NCBI GenBank assembly: GCA_017591395.1 | Contig: WEDG01004142.1 | Coordinates: forward strand, 124,001-188,000 | Direction: 5' to 3' | DNA length: 64,000 nucleotides | From: Schistocephalus solidus | Taxonomy: Eukaryota; Platyhelminthes; Cestoda; Diphyllobothriidea; Diphyllobothriidae | Part shown: piece by piece, positions 13,812-26,049 of the stretch | Numbering within the stretch: position 1 is the stretch's first letter | Layout of the letters: each line of letters starts with the position of its first letter | Notes under the pieces: generated by a model | Database searches by the model: none | What the model was told of the DNA's origin: nothing | The model's input: the letters and a program-made list of their open reading frames with translations, nothing else | Program-made: the position numbers and the translations under genes

Positions 13812-15354
13812 GTGGCGGCGATGGTGGTGGTGGAAGTTCGAGTGTTGATCAGCTGGTGACCGGACTATGAGGTCAGTGCGTCCGTAACCGCTCGCAACGG
13901 CGGGTCACTAAACAAAGGTGTTAGGCAGTCATTGCTGTCGGCAACAAACACTCTTGTTAAACCCTCAGTTCTTGGAACTGACCCGTAAAAAAATCAACTT
14001 GAGAATCTTATTTGTCCAAACGTTACCTCAGCCGTTGGAAGAAAAACATTTCACTTTATTTTAACTACACCACGTCTTCACCCCTTAATAAACGGCACCA
14101 GTAAAGCATTATAACACTGCTGGTGCTTTATAAAATGGTTGAAAAGTGTACTTACTAGTCCAGTTGCTTTTCAAATCTCGCCTTGTAGCTGCTTCCCAGA
14201 AGAAGGCATCACTCTGTCGGTTCAGGAAGAAAGTGTCGGCGTATGAGGCTTGAAAACAGTAAGTTTTCCCAAATCAGAAGTCAGGGTTTGTAGGTTTTGT
14301 TGGGCCAGATTTCATTGAGGTAGAGAGCTTAAAAGAGGCTCTGTAAGCAGTTGCCGTAAGTTGGCTCGTAGGTGAGTTACTGTCCGCCGTTGACTCAAGG
14401 ACATGTAGGCCTTTGCTCGGTCGCCTGCAACCAATCAGTGAATGACGCACGTTGATTGGTTAAGGCCAGAACGCGGGGGCTCCAGCAGCGGCTCGGCCAG
14501 GAGTGTGAGGCGGACAAGAAGACTGTGTGACAGCGAGTGTGGGAACGGACTGCCACAAACGTGTCTTTTGGGAAATTTAGGACAGGTAACATAGCCGAGA
14601 CCTTTCCTTCTTCATCAACAGGGTTCGAATTTGGAGGAGTCTTGCCGAGTAGGAAAGAGACACTGGAATGGTCCTTCCGTGCTTATTTACCATAATTGGC
14701 CAATTATACCCTAACCCTGGGCTACACGGCAGACAGTTGAGCTCGACCCAGTCCAACGATGAACAACGTCTTCACCACTGCAGTGGAGCCTTTCGGGACA
14801 TCGGCTGAGGGGCGGATTTTAGTCGCTGATCAACCGGCTTTGGTTCGACCGCTGGAACGCAGTCTGAGGCTCGGCTTGTAGTGTGTAAGTCGTGGTTGTA
14901 CTCAGAGCACTTCAAGCAATCAAGCAGGAGAAGACAGAAATCACTAGAAGGATGAATTTATTGCACAGCCAACAGCCGCCGATGGCCGGAGCCGGCCGTG
15001 CGTTGACGTTGTCAAGTCCTGCCTGAGAGAGGTATCGGCTCGGGGGATGGTAGTTGGTTTAAATGGTTCGTGGGGCAAGTCAAGGGGTTGTTTACTTGGT
15101 GGGTGTGTTGGTTAGCCGAGAGGTAGTGTGCCTACTGGTCTATTTTGCATATGCTGCGGGCTGGCGCTTTAACGTGGCGCGAGGGCGGCCTGGCCTTTCC
15201 GAGCCGAGAGGGCTGCAGCCGGTCAAAAAGTCTGGAACCGCTCGCTGAGGAGGTGACTGTGACCTTGAGGCAGCGGATATTTGAACTAGCACGTCAAACC
15301 TCGTAATAAGTGCTGTCAGCAACAGGCTAATGACGGCTAGCAATTCGTTGAGGA
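13812..15354. other. Intergenic, no gene recognised
   Basis: No coding region, RNA gene or repeat that I can name. The short open frames (up to about 65 codons) have no family resemblance. Confidence 0.5.
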
Positions 15355-15575
15355 ACGCTCACCGATGGCTAACGGAACTCACTCGTCCAGTTCTATCTTG
15401 GGGCTCAGTCGTAAGCCACGCCGGCAGCTGCACAACACCTGGTAGTAGTAAATGCAAATGAATATTGCCGGCAAGGACAAGGCAGACTGGAATGGCCATT
15501 TCTGGCTTATTATCTATCATCAGCCAGTCATACTCAACCCCACGTGGTGCCCCCACTGGAGGCCACCCTAGGTGT
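15355..15575 (-). mobile_element. tRNA-derived SINE, 5' head lost
   Basis: On the minus strand it reads the SINE body: GGTATGACTGGCTGATGATA, AATAAGCCAGAAATGGCCATT, CCAGTCTGCCTTGTC, then the distal part with AGCTGCCGGCG and the CCCCAAGATAG-like region. The tRNA-like head with its B box is missing or unrecognisable. It pairs divergently with the plus-strand copy that starts 126 bp away. Confidence 0.8.
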
Positions 15576-15700
15576 CATCCTCCGTCTAGCATTAGCCGCT
15601 GTGTGGCTGCTGGCGGGACTAGAGAGTAAGTACCAAGGCACAACGGGGTGAGTATAGCTCGTAACACGAGCCGTGGGCCCCCATATATCATTATTAAGCT

Positions 15701-15890
15701 ATCCTCGATCGCAACCTACAGGAAAAAGAGCCCATGGCGCAGTGGTTGGGGGTGTTGGACTTCCAGCCAATAGGTTGCGAGTTCGAGCCTAAAGGGTGAT
15801 ACAACACCTGGCTTTGTGTATTTTTGGCTGATGATGGCTAATACGCCAAAAATGACCGTTTAATTCTCGCTTTTCTTTGACAGAAATGCC
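15701..15890 (+). mobile_element. tRNA-derived SINE
   Basis: The leader CTCGATCGCAACCTACAGG is followed by a tRNA-like head with an A-box match (GCCCATGGCGCAGTGGTT) and a B-box match (GAGTTCGAGCC), then a diverged body (TGGCTGATGATGGCTAATA). It is more decayed than most copies in this window. Confidence 0.8.
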
Positions 15891-18324
15891 ATTCTGATTT
15901 TAGGAAAAATATGAGTGCACGGTTTCGATCGTGGCCCCGACTCATAACAATCGCTGATGCTCGTCTTACGACCGTAACTGAGGCCTTTTGTCTACAGAGG
16001 CAAGAGACAATGACTTGTTCTTTTCTGGATTATTTGACCTGATCATCCAACCACAGGTCTACAAGACTGTTCTGGTAAGAAGTTCGACAAACAGGCGCAA
16101 AAGCATACCGACTCCCTGGTTTTTTTTTCATGGAAGGTGGATAGGACGCAACAATGCTTTCGCTCTTCCTGCGCCTACCGTTTCCTGTGGAGTATCGAAG
16201 TTCGCAAAAGTAGCAGGGCCCTCAAGGCCACATCACAAAAGGAGCTCCTGTGACCTGGATACCAGTCCTGTATAGGATCCGTCGATGAAATTCCAGGTTA
16301 TGAGAGCTTAGTGCATCGCGACGGATTCAGGTCCACCCGTAGCCTGCTGACCACATTGCCTGAAGTGGCGTGAGTCTCCGTCGAGCATAGCGAGCTGTAA
16401 GCGTGCTATGCGCCAATGGGGCCCTCGCACTGTTCCAACACAGCTGTAGTGCAGTCGCTGGAATTTTTTCTCCTCCCTCTATGCATAAGTCAGTATGCGT
16501 TAGTAACTACTGCTGGCAACTTCTTAGCTAGACGGATGTGACATCCTCTGACTAACTACTTTCAAAATAAATAAGTAGGTAACACTGTATATTCAAAGTC
16601 CAACCCGCCACATGCGATGCCTGTAAATGGACAGGGAGAACCCCAAAAGCTAACCAAAAGAGGATCGAATAATTCAGTTGCCCGAAGGGCAGAAACTCGC
16701 AGTGATCAACTCGGTAAAATAACTTTAATCTGCTTGTCATGTATAAACTGAGCCCACAGTCGTCAGTATGGCCGCTTATCTACGCCGCCTAAGTTTACCT
16801 AGCACGCCTGTCAGTCACTGCTAACGACATCTGGGATTCGGCGTTGGATAGGAAACATCGTCATCGTTACTCGAAAGGCAGCTCGCAACTTGCCGTCATG
16901 AAGGAGTTCCAGTGCCCCGTGGACTTGATCCCGTCAGGGTCATTAATTGTTGAAGTGTGACGACCGACAAAAGAAGAGTCCTGAATTCACAGGAAATGTG
17001 ATGCGGCCAGAAAGGTGACATGAGTAACGCACCGCAACGGTCAATTCCAAGGAATATTTGAAGAAGTACAGCACTCAGAAGATGAGTTCCAAAGTTTGAA
17101 GTAAATGAATAGAGGATGCTCGGCGGCAAGCCTTGAACCACTGTTAGCACCGTTTTCCCAATTGCCTCCAATGATAAATTTCACATTATAGAAGGCTAGA
17201 CCAGTTCAGTCGGTCTACCCATGTTGTCACACTACATACGCTGTCTTCTCACTCCATCCAGTTACTTTGTAAGGTATCTATGTAAAGTTATGTTGACCGG
17301 TAAAACTTTCCATGCTAATCGTGTCCTCGTGCCACAGTGGTAGTCTTTTCGGCAACACAGCTGTGTTTGCCGAATATCGTAGAGAAAGACCACGCCACAT
17401 TTTACAATGCAGACATGCACGTACAGACAGGAAGGATCACCAAGTGGCCACTCTCCCTACCCAAAGGACAACACAGCCTGGTAATCCATTCTGCAGTTTT
17501 TAGAAAGCGTGCGGAGCCTCCGATGTATATGGGTGTTGGTCCTCCTCTAACGGAAGAGATATTAATGCTTGAATAAACGACATCAAATCGCGCCTGATTG
17601 GACGGCCAGGGGTACCTGTTGACTAAACGGTGCAGTTGTGTGTTAGGAGGTGATAACGAGTCAACCCCGAAAGTAGGAGCGGGGGCGGCAGAGTTGTGTG
17701 TAGAACCAGTCAGAGTGCGAAACCGACGGCTAGCGAACGCCGGCAGGACTGGTGCGACGTGTGATAAGCGTGTCCTTGAGTTGACCAATCAGGTAGCCTG
17801 TACGAGGTGAGTCAAAAAAGGCCGGTTGCATCGGCGTGTTCTTTCTGTGTTTGGTGGCGGCGACGGCGGCGGCTACATGCTTGGGCATCATCGTCCTACC
17901 ACAGATGGAGGACACGAAAAGGAGTTGCCAGTAATTCATTTCCATCCGCGCAAAGGAGTTCAAAAGCGCGGTTTTCAAGGACGGATGGGGTTTAAACCGC
18001 AAACTGGGAAAGTTCCGACCGTCTTCCAAGAACAAAATCAACCATCCGAGCGCTGAAATTCGGAAAGAAAGAATGATAATCCTTAAAGAGCTTTCAAGTA
18101 GGAGTGATTACTGAAGTGGAGTTTCCGTGCTAAGAAGTATGTAACTTGATGCCATTTTTTCAGGTATGGAAGCCTGCTAACCTGGGATCAAGCAAATGTC
18201 TTCCGTCAGGTTTCCTTGACACGTTCCCCAAAAGACAGTCTTTATTACTTTTTTTCCGGGGCCCTCGATTTGTTTAGGAATGTGTGGTGGTCCAGCGCCA
18301 TGCGCATTTTGAAAGCTGAACCTC
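15891..18324. other. Intergenic, no gene recognised
   Basis: No conserved protein is visible. Opposite-strand frames such as 17,402-17,788 (minus) and 16,896-17,171 (minus) lack any motif or family signal. Confidence 0.5.
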
Positions 18325-18625
18325 TCACGTCTACATGCACGTGCGCATCAGGACTGTCTGGGCCTCGACAGTCCTAGTTGTCCTCACCGGCCAATCATCT
18401 TCAAGACTGACTCACACCTGACCTCGCTGGACGCCCAGTGACGACTGCGTGCGGTCTCACAGTTGGGATGTCGCAGACGCGGCAGTCGGAAGTGTCCTCA
18501 TCCGGCAGCCAACTTACTCCACTGCCGCCTTGGATACTTCTGTACAGAATAAACTATCCTCTCAACTGGCGTCCGTATCTCTTACGGAACCGGATCAGAA
18601 GGGCATAACAACCAGGGTCTCCTCT
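18325..18625 (+). repeat. Dispersed repeat family 1, copy b
   Basis: Second copy of the unclassified repeat at 13,290-13,545, in the same orientation and with the same order of shared words. The two are diverged, so the family is probably old. Confidence 0.65.
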
Positions 18626-19239
18626 AATAACTTAAACTGCTTGGGAAAATGTACCCACGTTCGTGAACAAAAAACAGTGCACAAACATTACAGCCCATCG
18701 AATCATTATGTAAGACTAGGACTTCGTCAATTTCAGTATTGGAGGAAGGAAAAACAGCTCAACTCATAATGACTTATTAATTCTACCGAGGATTATAAGT
18801 GCACATTAAAAAGTACGCAATTTAGTCCCCAGTATTCCTATGAGCGTAAAGACAAACATTAAACTGAAACTGACTTTGGCTGTTTTTTACATACGTATGA
18901 ATGTTTGTTTAATTAAATGTTGTGTTCTTTTCGTGCACAAACTTCTACGGTGTGCCATTTTACACCATTCTGCCTCTATAGAGCGACTGGGGAAAAGTGC
19001 CCAACAGCTGCCAGGGTCACCCTACAAATAGTTAATGATTGCTAGCATGCTTAAAGATTTTGACCGGGTTTCGCCACCCGTGACGTTTATGAGTACTGGA
19101 TGAAAAAGGAATCAGTGGTCGTATTTTCAGTGCTAGCGTGGTGACGTTTCGGATTCTCATTCTAACCCATTACCAGATACAGTAATGGTTAGCGGGTTCG
19201 AGGTAGAATTTGAAACGTCAGGCCAATAAGCTAGTAGGG
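18626..19239. other. Intergenic, no feature seen
   Basis: I can name nothing here: no open frame with family character and no repeat recurring elsewhere in the window. Confidence 0.5.
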
Positions 19240-19500
19240 TGATGACCGATGGCACTACGGGACAGAATCATCTTGGGACTCAATCTCCAGCCCTGCCAGC
19301 ATTCGCTTAGTGGATAGGCTGAAGAAACTTACCGACACATGCAAGGGGGACTGGAATGGCCATTTCTGGCTCATTAGCCGTCTTCAGCCAGCCATACCCA
19401 ACCCCAGGTGGGGCGGCGCCCGAGGTTCGAAATCGCGACCTGTTGAGCAGAATTCCAATGCTCTAACCACTGCGCTACGAGCTCGTTGTCTTGCCGGCTT
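19240..19500 (-). mobile_element. tRNA-derived SINE, full head
   Basis: The minus strand carries a well-kept tRNA-like head: an A box around AGCGCAGTGGTTAGAGCATT and a B box around GCGATTTCGAACCTCGG. The standard body GGGTATGGCTGGCTGAAGAC..GCCAGAAATGGCCATTCCAG and the distal CTGGCAGGGCTGGAG region follow. It lies in tandem with the next copy. Confidence 0.88.
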
Positions 19501-19529
19501 TCGATCGGGGATACTATCCCTGGGGGATG

Positions 19530-19745
19530 GGGCTTACCGATCGGTTACGGGGTGCACTTGTCTCGTTGTGCCTTGGGGCTCACTCTAGGGACCCACCAGC
19601 AGCCGCACGGCGACCAGTATTATAGGCAGAAAGACATTGCTGACAAAGATAAGGGAGGCTGTGATGGCTAATTCTGGCTTCTTAGCCGTCACCAGCCTAA
19701 CATACCCACCCCCAACTGTTGCAACACTTGGGACTCGAACCGGCA
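19530..19745 (-). mobile_element. tRNA-derived SINE, head cut at the B box
   Basis: The minus strand has the B box GGTTCGAGTCCC, the body (CTGGTGACGGCTAAGAAGCC) and a distal part with GGCTGCTGGTGGGTCCC. The A-box half is missing; in its place is a plus-strand tRNA-like head, giving a head-to-head junction near 19,746. Confidence 0.85.
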
Positions 19746-19746
19746 A

Positions 19747-19810
19747 CCGCAGCTCAATGGTTAGGGGTTTGGGCTTCTCACCAACAGTTAGAGGGTTCGA
19801 GGGTCAGGAC
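19747..19810 (+). mobile_element. SINE tRNA-like head fragment
   Basis: CGCAGCTCAATGGTTAGGGG (A box) and GAGGGTTCGAGGG (B box) sit at tRNA-like spacing, but no SINE body follows. It appears to be the head of a truncated copy joined to the minus-strand SINE on its left. Confidence 0.6.
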
Positions 19811-20214
19811 CAATCAACTCTGCACGACGAGGTAATAGCATCCCGTAAGATCCGCGCTCGACCCTGCATAGGACTAGACATCATTGCAAGCTACCGCTAG
19901 TGGAATCTTGATTAACCAATCAGCCGGGTCCTGTGAACGAGGCCTTTCGGGCTCCAAGGACATTTGGGCCTGATGCTTGCAACCACAGATACCTGACCAA
20001 CTGTTCATGTTTGTTTACGGAAACAAGGAAATTTTAGCCGACAGTTAGTGCTTTAAAGTAGAGCCTTCTACCTGCAGGTCAGCTAATTCAGGCGTCAAGC
20101 TCCTCTGTCCCTAGTGATTGCTCCATATTTACAATAACTTTGCGTGCAATTTAGCCGCTGTTAACAGACACACTCACTCTCGTATTAGTCGCTTCTATGA
20201 CGATACAAGACCTC

Positions 20215-20690
20215 CGCCTTTTTTGCCGTGCTCCCCCTTCGTCTTCCTCATCCTCCCCCTCCACACCCTCGTCCTTCTTATTCTCCACCTCCCCTTCACT
20301 CACTTCCTTTCTCTCCACCGTCTGGCTCTTTAGTTCCCAATCAGCAATCCTATTTTTATTTGGAAATTTGCTGGCAGCATCCTCTTCTCTTAATCCGTAT
20401 TCATTTCCTGCTTCATCTTCCCTGACTTGTCCTCAATTTCTCTTCACTCTTCTCACTTCTACATTTCCGCTGCCCACACTCTCACGCCGTTTTCTCCCGG
20501 CTACCACACACTCTTCCCATCACCGCAATTTTATCGTCTCACTTTTACTTTTTCCGTCTCCTCTGCACATTTACCGTTGCATTATGCTATTTTCTCGTTT
20601 AATCCTAGCTCTTATTTTGTCACTTTTCTCACTTCCACCATCATGTACTATCTTCATTTTATCTTGGTTTTTATTTTTTAAATTACCGCG
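20215..20690 (+). repeat. Pyrimidine-rich low-complexity tract
   Basis: The plus strand is almost continuously C and T for about 450 bp (CTTCGTCTTCCTC, CTTCTCACTTC, TTTTCTCACTTCC). Its 212-codon open frame is a Ser/Leu/Phe/Pro-rich by-product of the composition; overlapping frames are equally open, which argues against a gene. Confidence 0.8.
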
Positions 20691-22807
20691 ACAAGCCATC
20701 CGCACTGGCAATCGGAAGGAAAATAGGATTGGCTGGACTGTATCTGAAACTCCGGATACAATTTTTGCAAAACCCGGCATCTGGTTACGAGTGAGGGATC
20801 AATCGTGCTGTCGCACATGTAGACGAGGTCTTTAGGTCAAGTCTAGCTTAAAGTAATCTTCTGGACGGGGTTACAACAGGCACTGCCTGTGAGTCATGAA
20901 AAATGTGAACGAGAAAAACTTCTTGTAGGCACCCGTTTAGAGAGTGTATGTTTACATCCGGAAACTTAGCACTCCCGCTCATCATAAGAACAGGTAAAAC
21001 TCTCCGTTTTAAAAATGCATCAATCAGAGGAAACTTTAATCACCACTGAAAACTTCACAACTACTTGCTCACCGCATCTCGGAAATGTAAAATATTCCCG
21101 TATAGTACAGTAGGATTCAGTTGCAGAAATAAATGTGACCAAGTGGACTGTTCATTTGTGCCTGTGATCGTCGTAGTGGTCACCCACCGCCCTCCGTCTT
21201 TCCCTTCCTCGTCTTTCCATGTTATTTTTCTTGTTTTTCGGTTTCCTTTTCCTAACATTCGTGGTCCGAAGAGACCGCCTGTAAATAAGGTTGGATGAAG
21301 GTTCGAGTGAGCATATCTCCTTCTGCTAATACCCTGATGTGCGTTTTCACAAAGCAAGTATCTTGATTCCATGAACTCCTCATCATGACGAAAGCTCAAA
21401 ATACATTAGAGGTACCTGTTAAAAGGATGGTAGCCCTGCATGCGAAGACGAAGCGGTATACTTGCACAGCATGTATCGCACTCTATCTTTCTCTCTTCTT
21501 CACTTAATTACCAACCATGATCGAACGGAGGGACTGACGAAGCTAGACAGCCCGACTACGCATGCTACACGCGACCTGGCTACAATAAAGGCGACGGGGA
21601 GCTCACGTGAACGACTGTCATACAGTTGATGCGACGTGACGTACGGTGTGCCAGCACACGCATGTTTTTTGCGAACCTCGCACAGCTGGATAAACGAGTG
21701 TTGCGAGCCTGCCTGACCTCTGTTCTGTTCAGCACAGTCCTTTGTGGAGGGACCACATAAGTGAATCCTAGCAGCCCTCTATTAGGGGAGAGAGGGGGGT
21801 TTGGGTCCGGAGTTGATGCTATGGCTTCCCCAAGGTCACTGGGTGCGTGTACACACAAGGCAGCACCCCACAGCAGCGCCATGGGAGTGTGAAAGGCTCA
21901 GGAGAGCGTTTGCAAGGGTTCCAGGCTCATCCTGATCGCGTTGCATAGACGCGAGACTATCCACTGAGGAACAAGTCACCTTTAGATGGGCGTCTAGAGA
22001 AGCTGACAGAACCCTAGAGAAGCCATTTACCGGACCGACGGGGCAGCTTAGTCAAGATGGTATACGCAGGTGACTGACTAGGAGAACGAGTTTGTCGCAC
22101 TGTAAGTTTGTCCATGCCTTGCCTGCAAGTGAGTACTTCAGTTGCTGAATCGAAATGCTAGCGACTCAAAAGAAGAGGCATCCAGCGGGAGAGGTTTACT
22201 TGTGGTTTGGCAGGGCAAGTTGCGAGTCCTGTGCAAAGCTTTAAGTATTTCTTCCTTAGAACCTCTCTCGCGTCCCCATTCCCCTCTCACAGGTACAAGC
22301 ATACAGTAATATCTCGAAAAGTTGCGAGGTGCGATTCCAGAATCATACTCCCAAAGCACTTTAATTTCATTTGATAAGTTAGCTTAATACATTACACTAA
22401 ATAAATGGTTGACATAAAAATAGAGTACAGTATCGCCTAATTGTTATTTACCATATTAGTGCATTTAAATTACGGTATAAAAATGGTACCCCATATCCTA
22501 ATTAAGTGGTTGCTGTTTTATTTTGCATATACGGTAAGGTAAAACGAATGGGATTGTAAACTTAATGACTGGAAGTTTCTGTCATTGTCAAGAAGGTGAA
22601 GTGGGCTAACGTCATATGGCGCAGAAGTCATGCAACGAAGTTGCAATTCAATAAAATAAAGAAAAAACGTACGCACATAGAGGGTACAGGTATTCAGTCA
22701 ATTTAAAATTAGGTAAAGACGTACAGAAAAATAATAAGCTGTCAAATAACTGTGCGCGCCAACTACGAGAAAGGAAGAGAGAACAAACATACATATGCTA
22801 GAAAAGA
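20691..22807. other. Intergenic, no gene recognised
   Basis: Short unrelated open frames on both strands; none has a recognisable motif. The stretch is AT-rich from about 22,370 to 22,760. Confidence 0.5.
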
Positions 22808-23060
22808 AGACACCGAACCCGTGGCGCAGTAAGTAAGTGTTGAAATTCTGATCAGCAGGACGCGGGTTCGAGTCTGGGGTGGTGCACAGCCTGGGGTTGG
22901 ATATGACTGGCTGATGACAGCTAATGAGCCAGAAATGTGCATTTCAGTCTCTCGTGTCTTTTTGGGCATTGTTCATCTGCCTATACTACTAGAAAATGTG
23001 CGGCTGCTGGCGGGACTCGAGGCAGCACGGGATGAGTGAGTTCCGTTAACGATCGCTGAG
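22808..23060 (+). mobile_element. tRNA-derived SINE
   Basis: Head CCCGTGGCGCAGTAAGTAAG (A box) and GCGGGTTCGAGTCTGGG (B box). The body is GGATATGACTGGCTGATGAC..GAGCCAGAAATGTGCATTTC, and the distal region is CGGCTGCTGGCGGGACTCGA. It is the first member of a head-to-tail pair. Confidence 0.9.
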
Positions 23061-23089
23061 CGTTCATAAACGAATATAGTCAATATTCC

Positions 23090-23330
23090 CGATCTAAATC
23101 GACAGGAAAATGAGCCCGTGGCACATTGGGTTGTAGCGTTGGACTTCTTATCAAGAAGTCACCGGTTCGAGCCCCGGGTGGGACACCACCTGGGTTTGGG
23201 TATCACTGGCTGGTGAGCCAGATATGACCATGCCAGTCTCCCTTGTCTTTCTCGACAATTTTCATCCACGGCACGGCTGCTGGTGGAACTCGAGATTCAG
23301 TTCCGCAACGGGTCGGTAGGCATTCGTCAG
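23090..23330 (+). mobile_element. tRNA-derived SINE, tandem partner
   Basis: The leader TATTCCCGATCTAAATCGAC is followed by GAGCCCGTGGCACATTGGG (A box), ACCGGTTCGAGCCCCGGG (B box), a slightly shortened body (GGCTGGTGAGCCAGATATGA) and CGGCTGCTGGTGGAACTCGA. It follows the previous SINE in the same orientation. Confidence 0.9.
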
Positions 23331-24141
23331 TTAATAAAAAAACAGTAGTATGATTACTAACCCCTGTTGCATTGGCTATGCAGTATGGCTAAATTAATAA
23401 TAAAAATGACTACATGGCGTGCTTGAGGAGTTACGGCTCCTCGGAGTTCACCTTTTCAGATAGAGGAGACTCTTCGATCATGGTTTCTTTGAGTGAGGGT
23501 CCGTATGAGAGGTAGGGTTCCCATAGAAGAAGAAGAAACAAGGTATTTTGCTTTGCTGATGCTGTTCTTCGCAGCCGTGCAGATGGTTCCGCATGTCTTC
23601 GTGATGACAGTTATCGCTTTCAGAGCCCGGTCCAAATAGGGGTACCTGTTGAGAAGAAGTAGATTCGAACGCTGGGACAAGAGTTTTATTCCCCTGACGT
23701 TTCAGATTCCAACTTGAACCAATAATCAGCGACAGTATCAGACACGCGTTCTTGTCTCATGAGCATTTTCTTCCAACTCTTTCACCCAATAGCGTGTCGG
23801 CAAGGCGTCAACTTCATTGCCCAATCCTGATACAGTATGCAATTCTTATGCAAACGATCAGAAATTCAATCATTTTTGTGATGAAATTAAGCAATTGACT
23901 ATTTAATATTACAAATATAAAAATAACTATAATATTTTCTAATAATTACGTGACCCGTAGCGTTTAAAATAAGGTAAACTTGCTTAATACTTATGGCAAC
24001 TTCTAAAGGTACGATAGATTATTTTACGTTAACAGAAACAGTCCCATAGGAAAACGAAGTTTTTCAAAATATTTCTTCCTACATCTTTAATTACCCCCGA
24101 AAACACTGGAATTTTCATTTAAAAAAAAATTGTAGGGATGC
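23331..24141. other. Intergenic, no gene recognised
   Basis: AT-rich with no named feature. The word CCTGACGTTTCAGATTCC near 23,694 is also seen near repeat ends elsewhere (19,210; 40,303; 41,166), suggesting a remnant of a transposon flank. Confidence 0.4.
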
Positions 24142-24264
24142 CTAAACATGACATGGGAATAAGAACCGCCCTCACCCTCGACTTAATCCTAAATATAAGT
24201 TCTTTGCAACTTGGCGGGAAGCCTCATGTATTGTGGGCGGTTCATATTCCCGTGTCCTGTTTAA
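24142..24264. mobile_element. Short palindromic element, MITE-like
   Basis: The 28-bp arms at 24,144-24,171 and 24,235-24,262 are inverted repeats with about four mismatches (AAACATGACATGGGAATAAG against the complement of the right arm AAACAGGACACGGGAATATG; both continue to AACCGCCC). The total length of about 120 bp and terminal inverted repeats fit a miniature inverted-repeat element. I could not fix a target-site duplication, so it might be another kind of hairpin. Confidence 0.5.
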
Positions 24265-25186
24265 GCGGCCACACAAAGTATCCTTATCCCAAAATTTTCC
24301 AAAGCGCATGAGAATCTATCAATTGCTCCAAAAAAATAGATATTAGGACATTTGGAGTTTCGCGCGGTTTGTGCAGAGCTGTCAAAAACCGAGAATACAG
24401 GTTGTTTTCAGGTGCTAATGAAAAATCTAACGAATGCCGAACGCGAAGGCACGGAGTGGGACTGTTCTTTGAAGAGTTTCAGCCCTGCCTGCAGCCGCGC
24501 CCTTTACGGTCTCACGTGATGTTGGGTGGTACTTTTCCCTGTGAAACATTGCTGCCGTCAAGACAGACGGTCATCAAATAACACTGTAACCTAACGGCTT
24601 TCACCAATGAGCACCTGCCTGCAGTAATGCATGGTAGTCCAGGAAGATCAGAACAAAAGCGCAAGCTAGGGGCAATGACAGGCACTTTGCTGTCCATCTT
24701 TTTAAGAATTGGAGTTCCGACCTGGTTTAACAACAGGGCGGAGTAGGGGTGCTCTGGTCTACGACCCCCCAGGAGACGTCCATTAAATTTTAGAGGTCGG
24801 CACGCAGTGCCTGTGGGCCGCTTTCAGGCCTTAAATCTAGAGGCCAAGTCAGTGAACGTCTCTCCTATGCACACCTGAATAGGAGCAGTGCAAATAGTGA
24901 AGCACCTGTCTCGATGAAGAACTCAATCGATGCTCAGAACTGGAGTCTATTCAATCGGGCACCGCCTGAGGACGGCGAATAATCCCGCCCCAGTCAGTTT
25001 ACCCTCTCTTGTCTTTGTCAAGAGTACGTCCTTGGAATTCGATTTCCGCTTTTAAGACCTGAGACGGTTATGCCCTTACGAGGGCATTTTGTCTCGTGCG
25101 TGTTGAGGTAAATGGTCCTACCGGGGACGTGTTTCATGCGTTGACTAATACCGCCGGAACTGTCTTGCTCGGTTTTAATTGGTTAT
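24265..25186. other. Intergenic, no gene recognised
   Basis: No supported coding region. CCCTCTCTTGTCTTTGTCAAG near 25,003 resembles the tail of the SINE body and may be a fragment. Confidence 0.4.
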
Positions 25187-25299
25187 CAGTTAGCATCATG
25201 GGACACTAACCAAAACTCATGCGCGGAGAATGTGATTGGATGTCCCAGTTAGCATCACAAAACACTACTTAGAAGTCCTATGCGGAGAATGTGATTGAA
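25187..25299 (+). repeat. Local tandem duplication (about 60-bp unit)
   Basis: The pattern CAGTTAGCATCA..ACACTA..CT(C/-)ATGCG(CG)GAGAATGTGATTG occurs twice in a row with moderate divergence. It is a two-copy local duplication of unknown origin. Confidence 0.7.
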
Positions 25300-25824
25300 C
25301 GCAGCGAAGATGGACGCAGACAGCCCCTCTGCGGGCTCCTCGTGAAGACAAGTTTACATCCTATCTACTTAGCATCCAACTTCCTGACGTTAAAACCCCT
25401 CACAACATCCCTGTCCTAGCGCCAGCGATCCAATTGGAGTTCTCTCCCCCCGCAAGATGCACCATGAACAACTATTAGACATATATATTAAAAGATATCG
25501 TGAAAGCGCTGGCGAAAGGCAAATACCAGTTAGGAAACTGTAACGCAGTGAGACAAAAAAGAAAGCAGAGTATTCCAGAGGCAAAGGGGAGTATCACGAA
25601 AGACAAAACGCATTTGCGGTGGGAAGGGGCCACAGTAAGATAACGGTATTGAATGCCACGAAAAGCGCGGGGGTAACGTTCGAAAGAATATAGCGAGCAC
25701 AACGACCCGGAAATAATCAATATTCAATTAATAATAATAGTACAAAAACGGACTGAGTAGTGGTTGTAGTCGTGGGGAACGGAAATTTTCCTAGGGGGCG
25801 GGAGGGCAGATACGAATGACGCAA

Positions 25825-26049
25825 TTAATTCGCCGGAATTAAGGAGCGCATGTCTTGGCCGGTTACGGAGGTGACCAGTGTGGGAAGACTCTCCACCACT
25901 TTCATTACCTCGTTGGAGATCTTCGAGATGCCCAACTCACCCTCACCCGTTGAAACCATGGTAACCTTCTGGCACTTGGCTAGTGGGGCGCTCACCTCAG
26001 CGGCGATACGCGGAAGGGTCTGCAAGACCATGTCCAGTATGGCAGCGTC
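25825..26049 (-). CDS. FLOT1: Flotillin-1 exon 7 (C terminus)
   Basis: 225 nt including the TAA stop, with acceptor TTATTCCACAG. It begins [20 protein letters not shown] and ends [15 protein letters not shown], matching the C-terminal region of flotillin-1 (LP.(I/V)A.E(V/I)..PL and TGV/TGQ motifs). Confidence 0.96.
   Translation of the reverse strand, partial: DAAILDMVLQTLPRIAAEVSAPLAKCQKVTMVSTGEGELGISKISNEVMKVVESLPTLVTSVTGQDMRSLIPAN

Noticed and set aside
20197..20835. 212-codon Ser/Leu/Phe-rich frame
   Set aside because: Produced by a pyrimidine-rich tract; two other frames are open over the same stretch.
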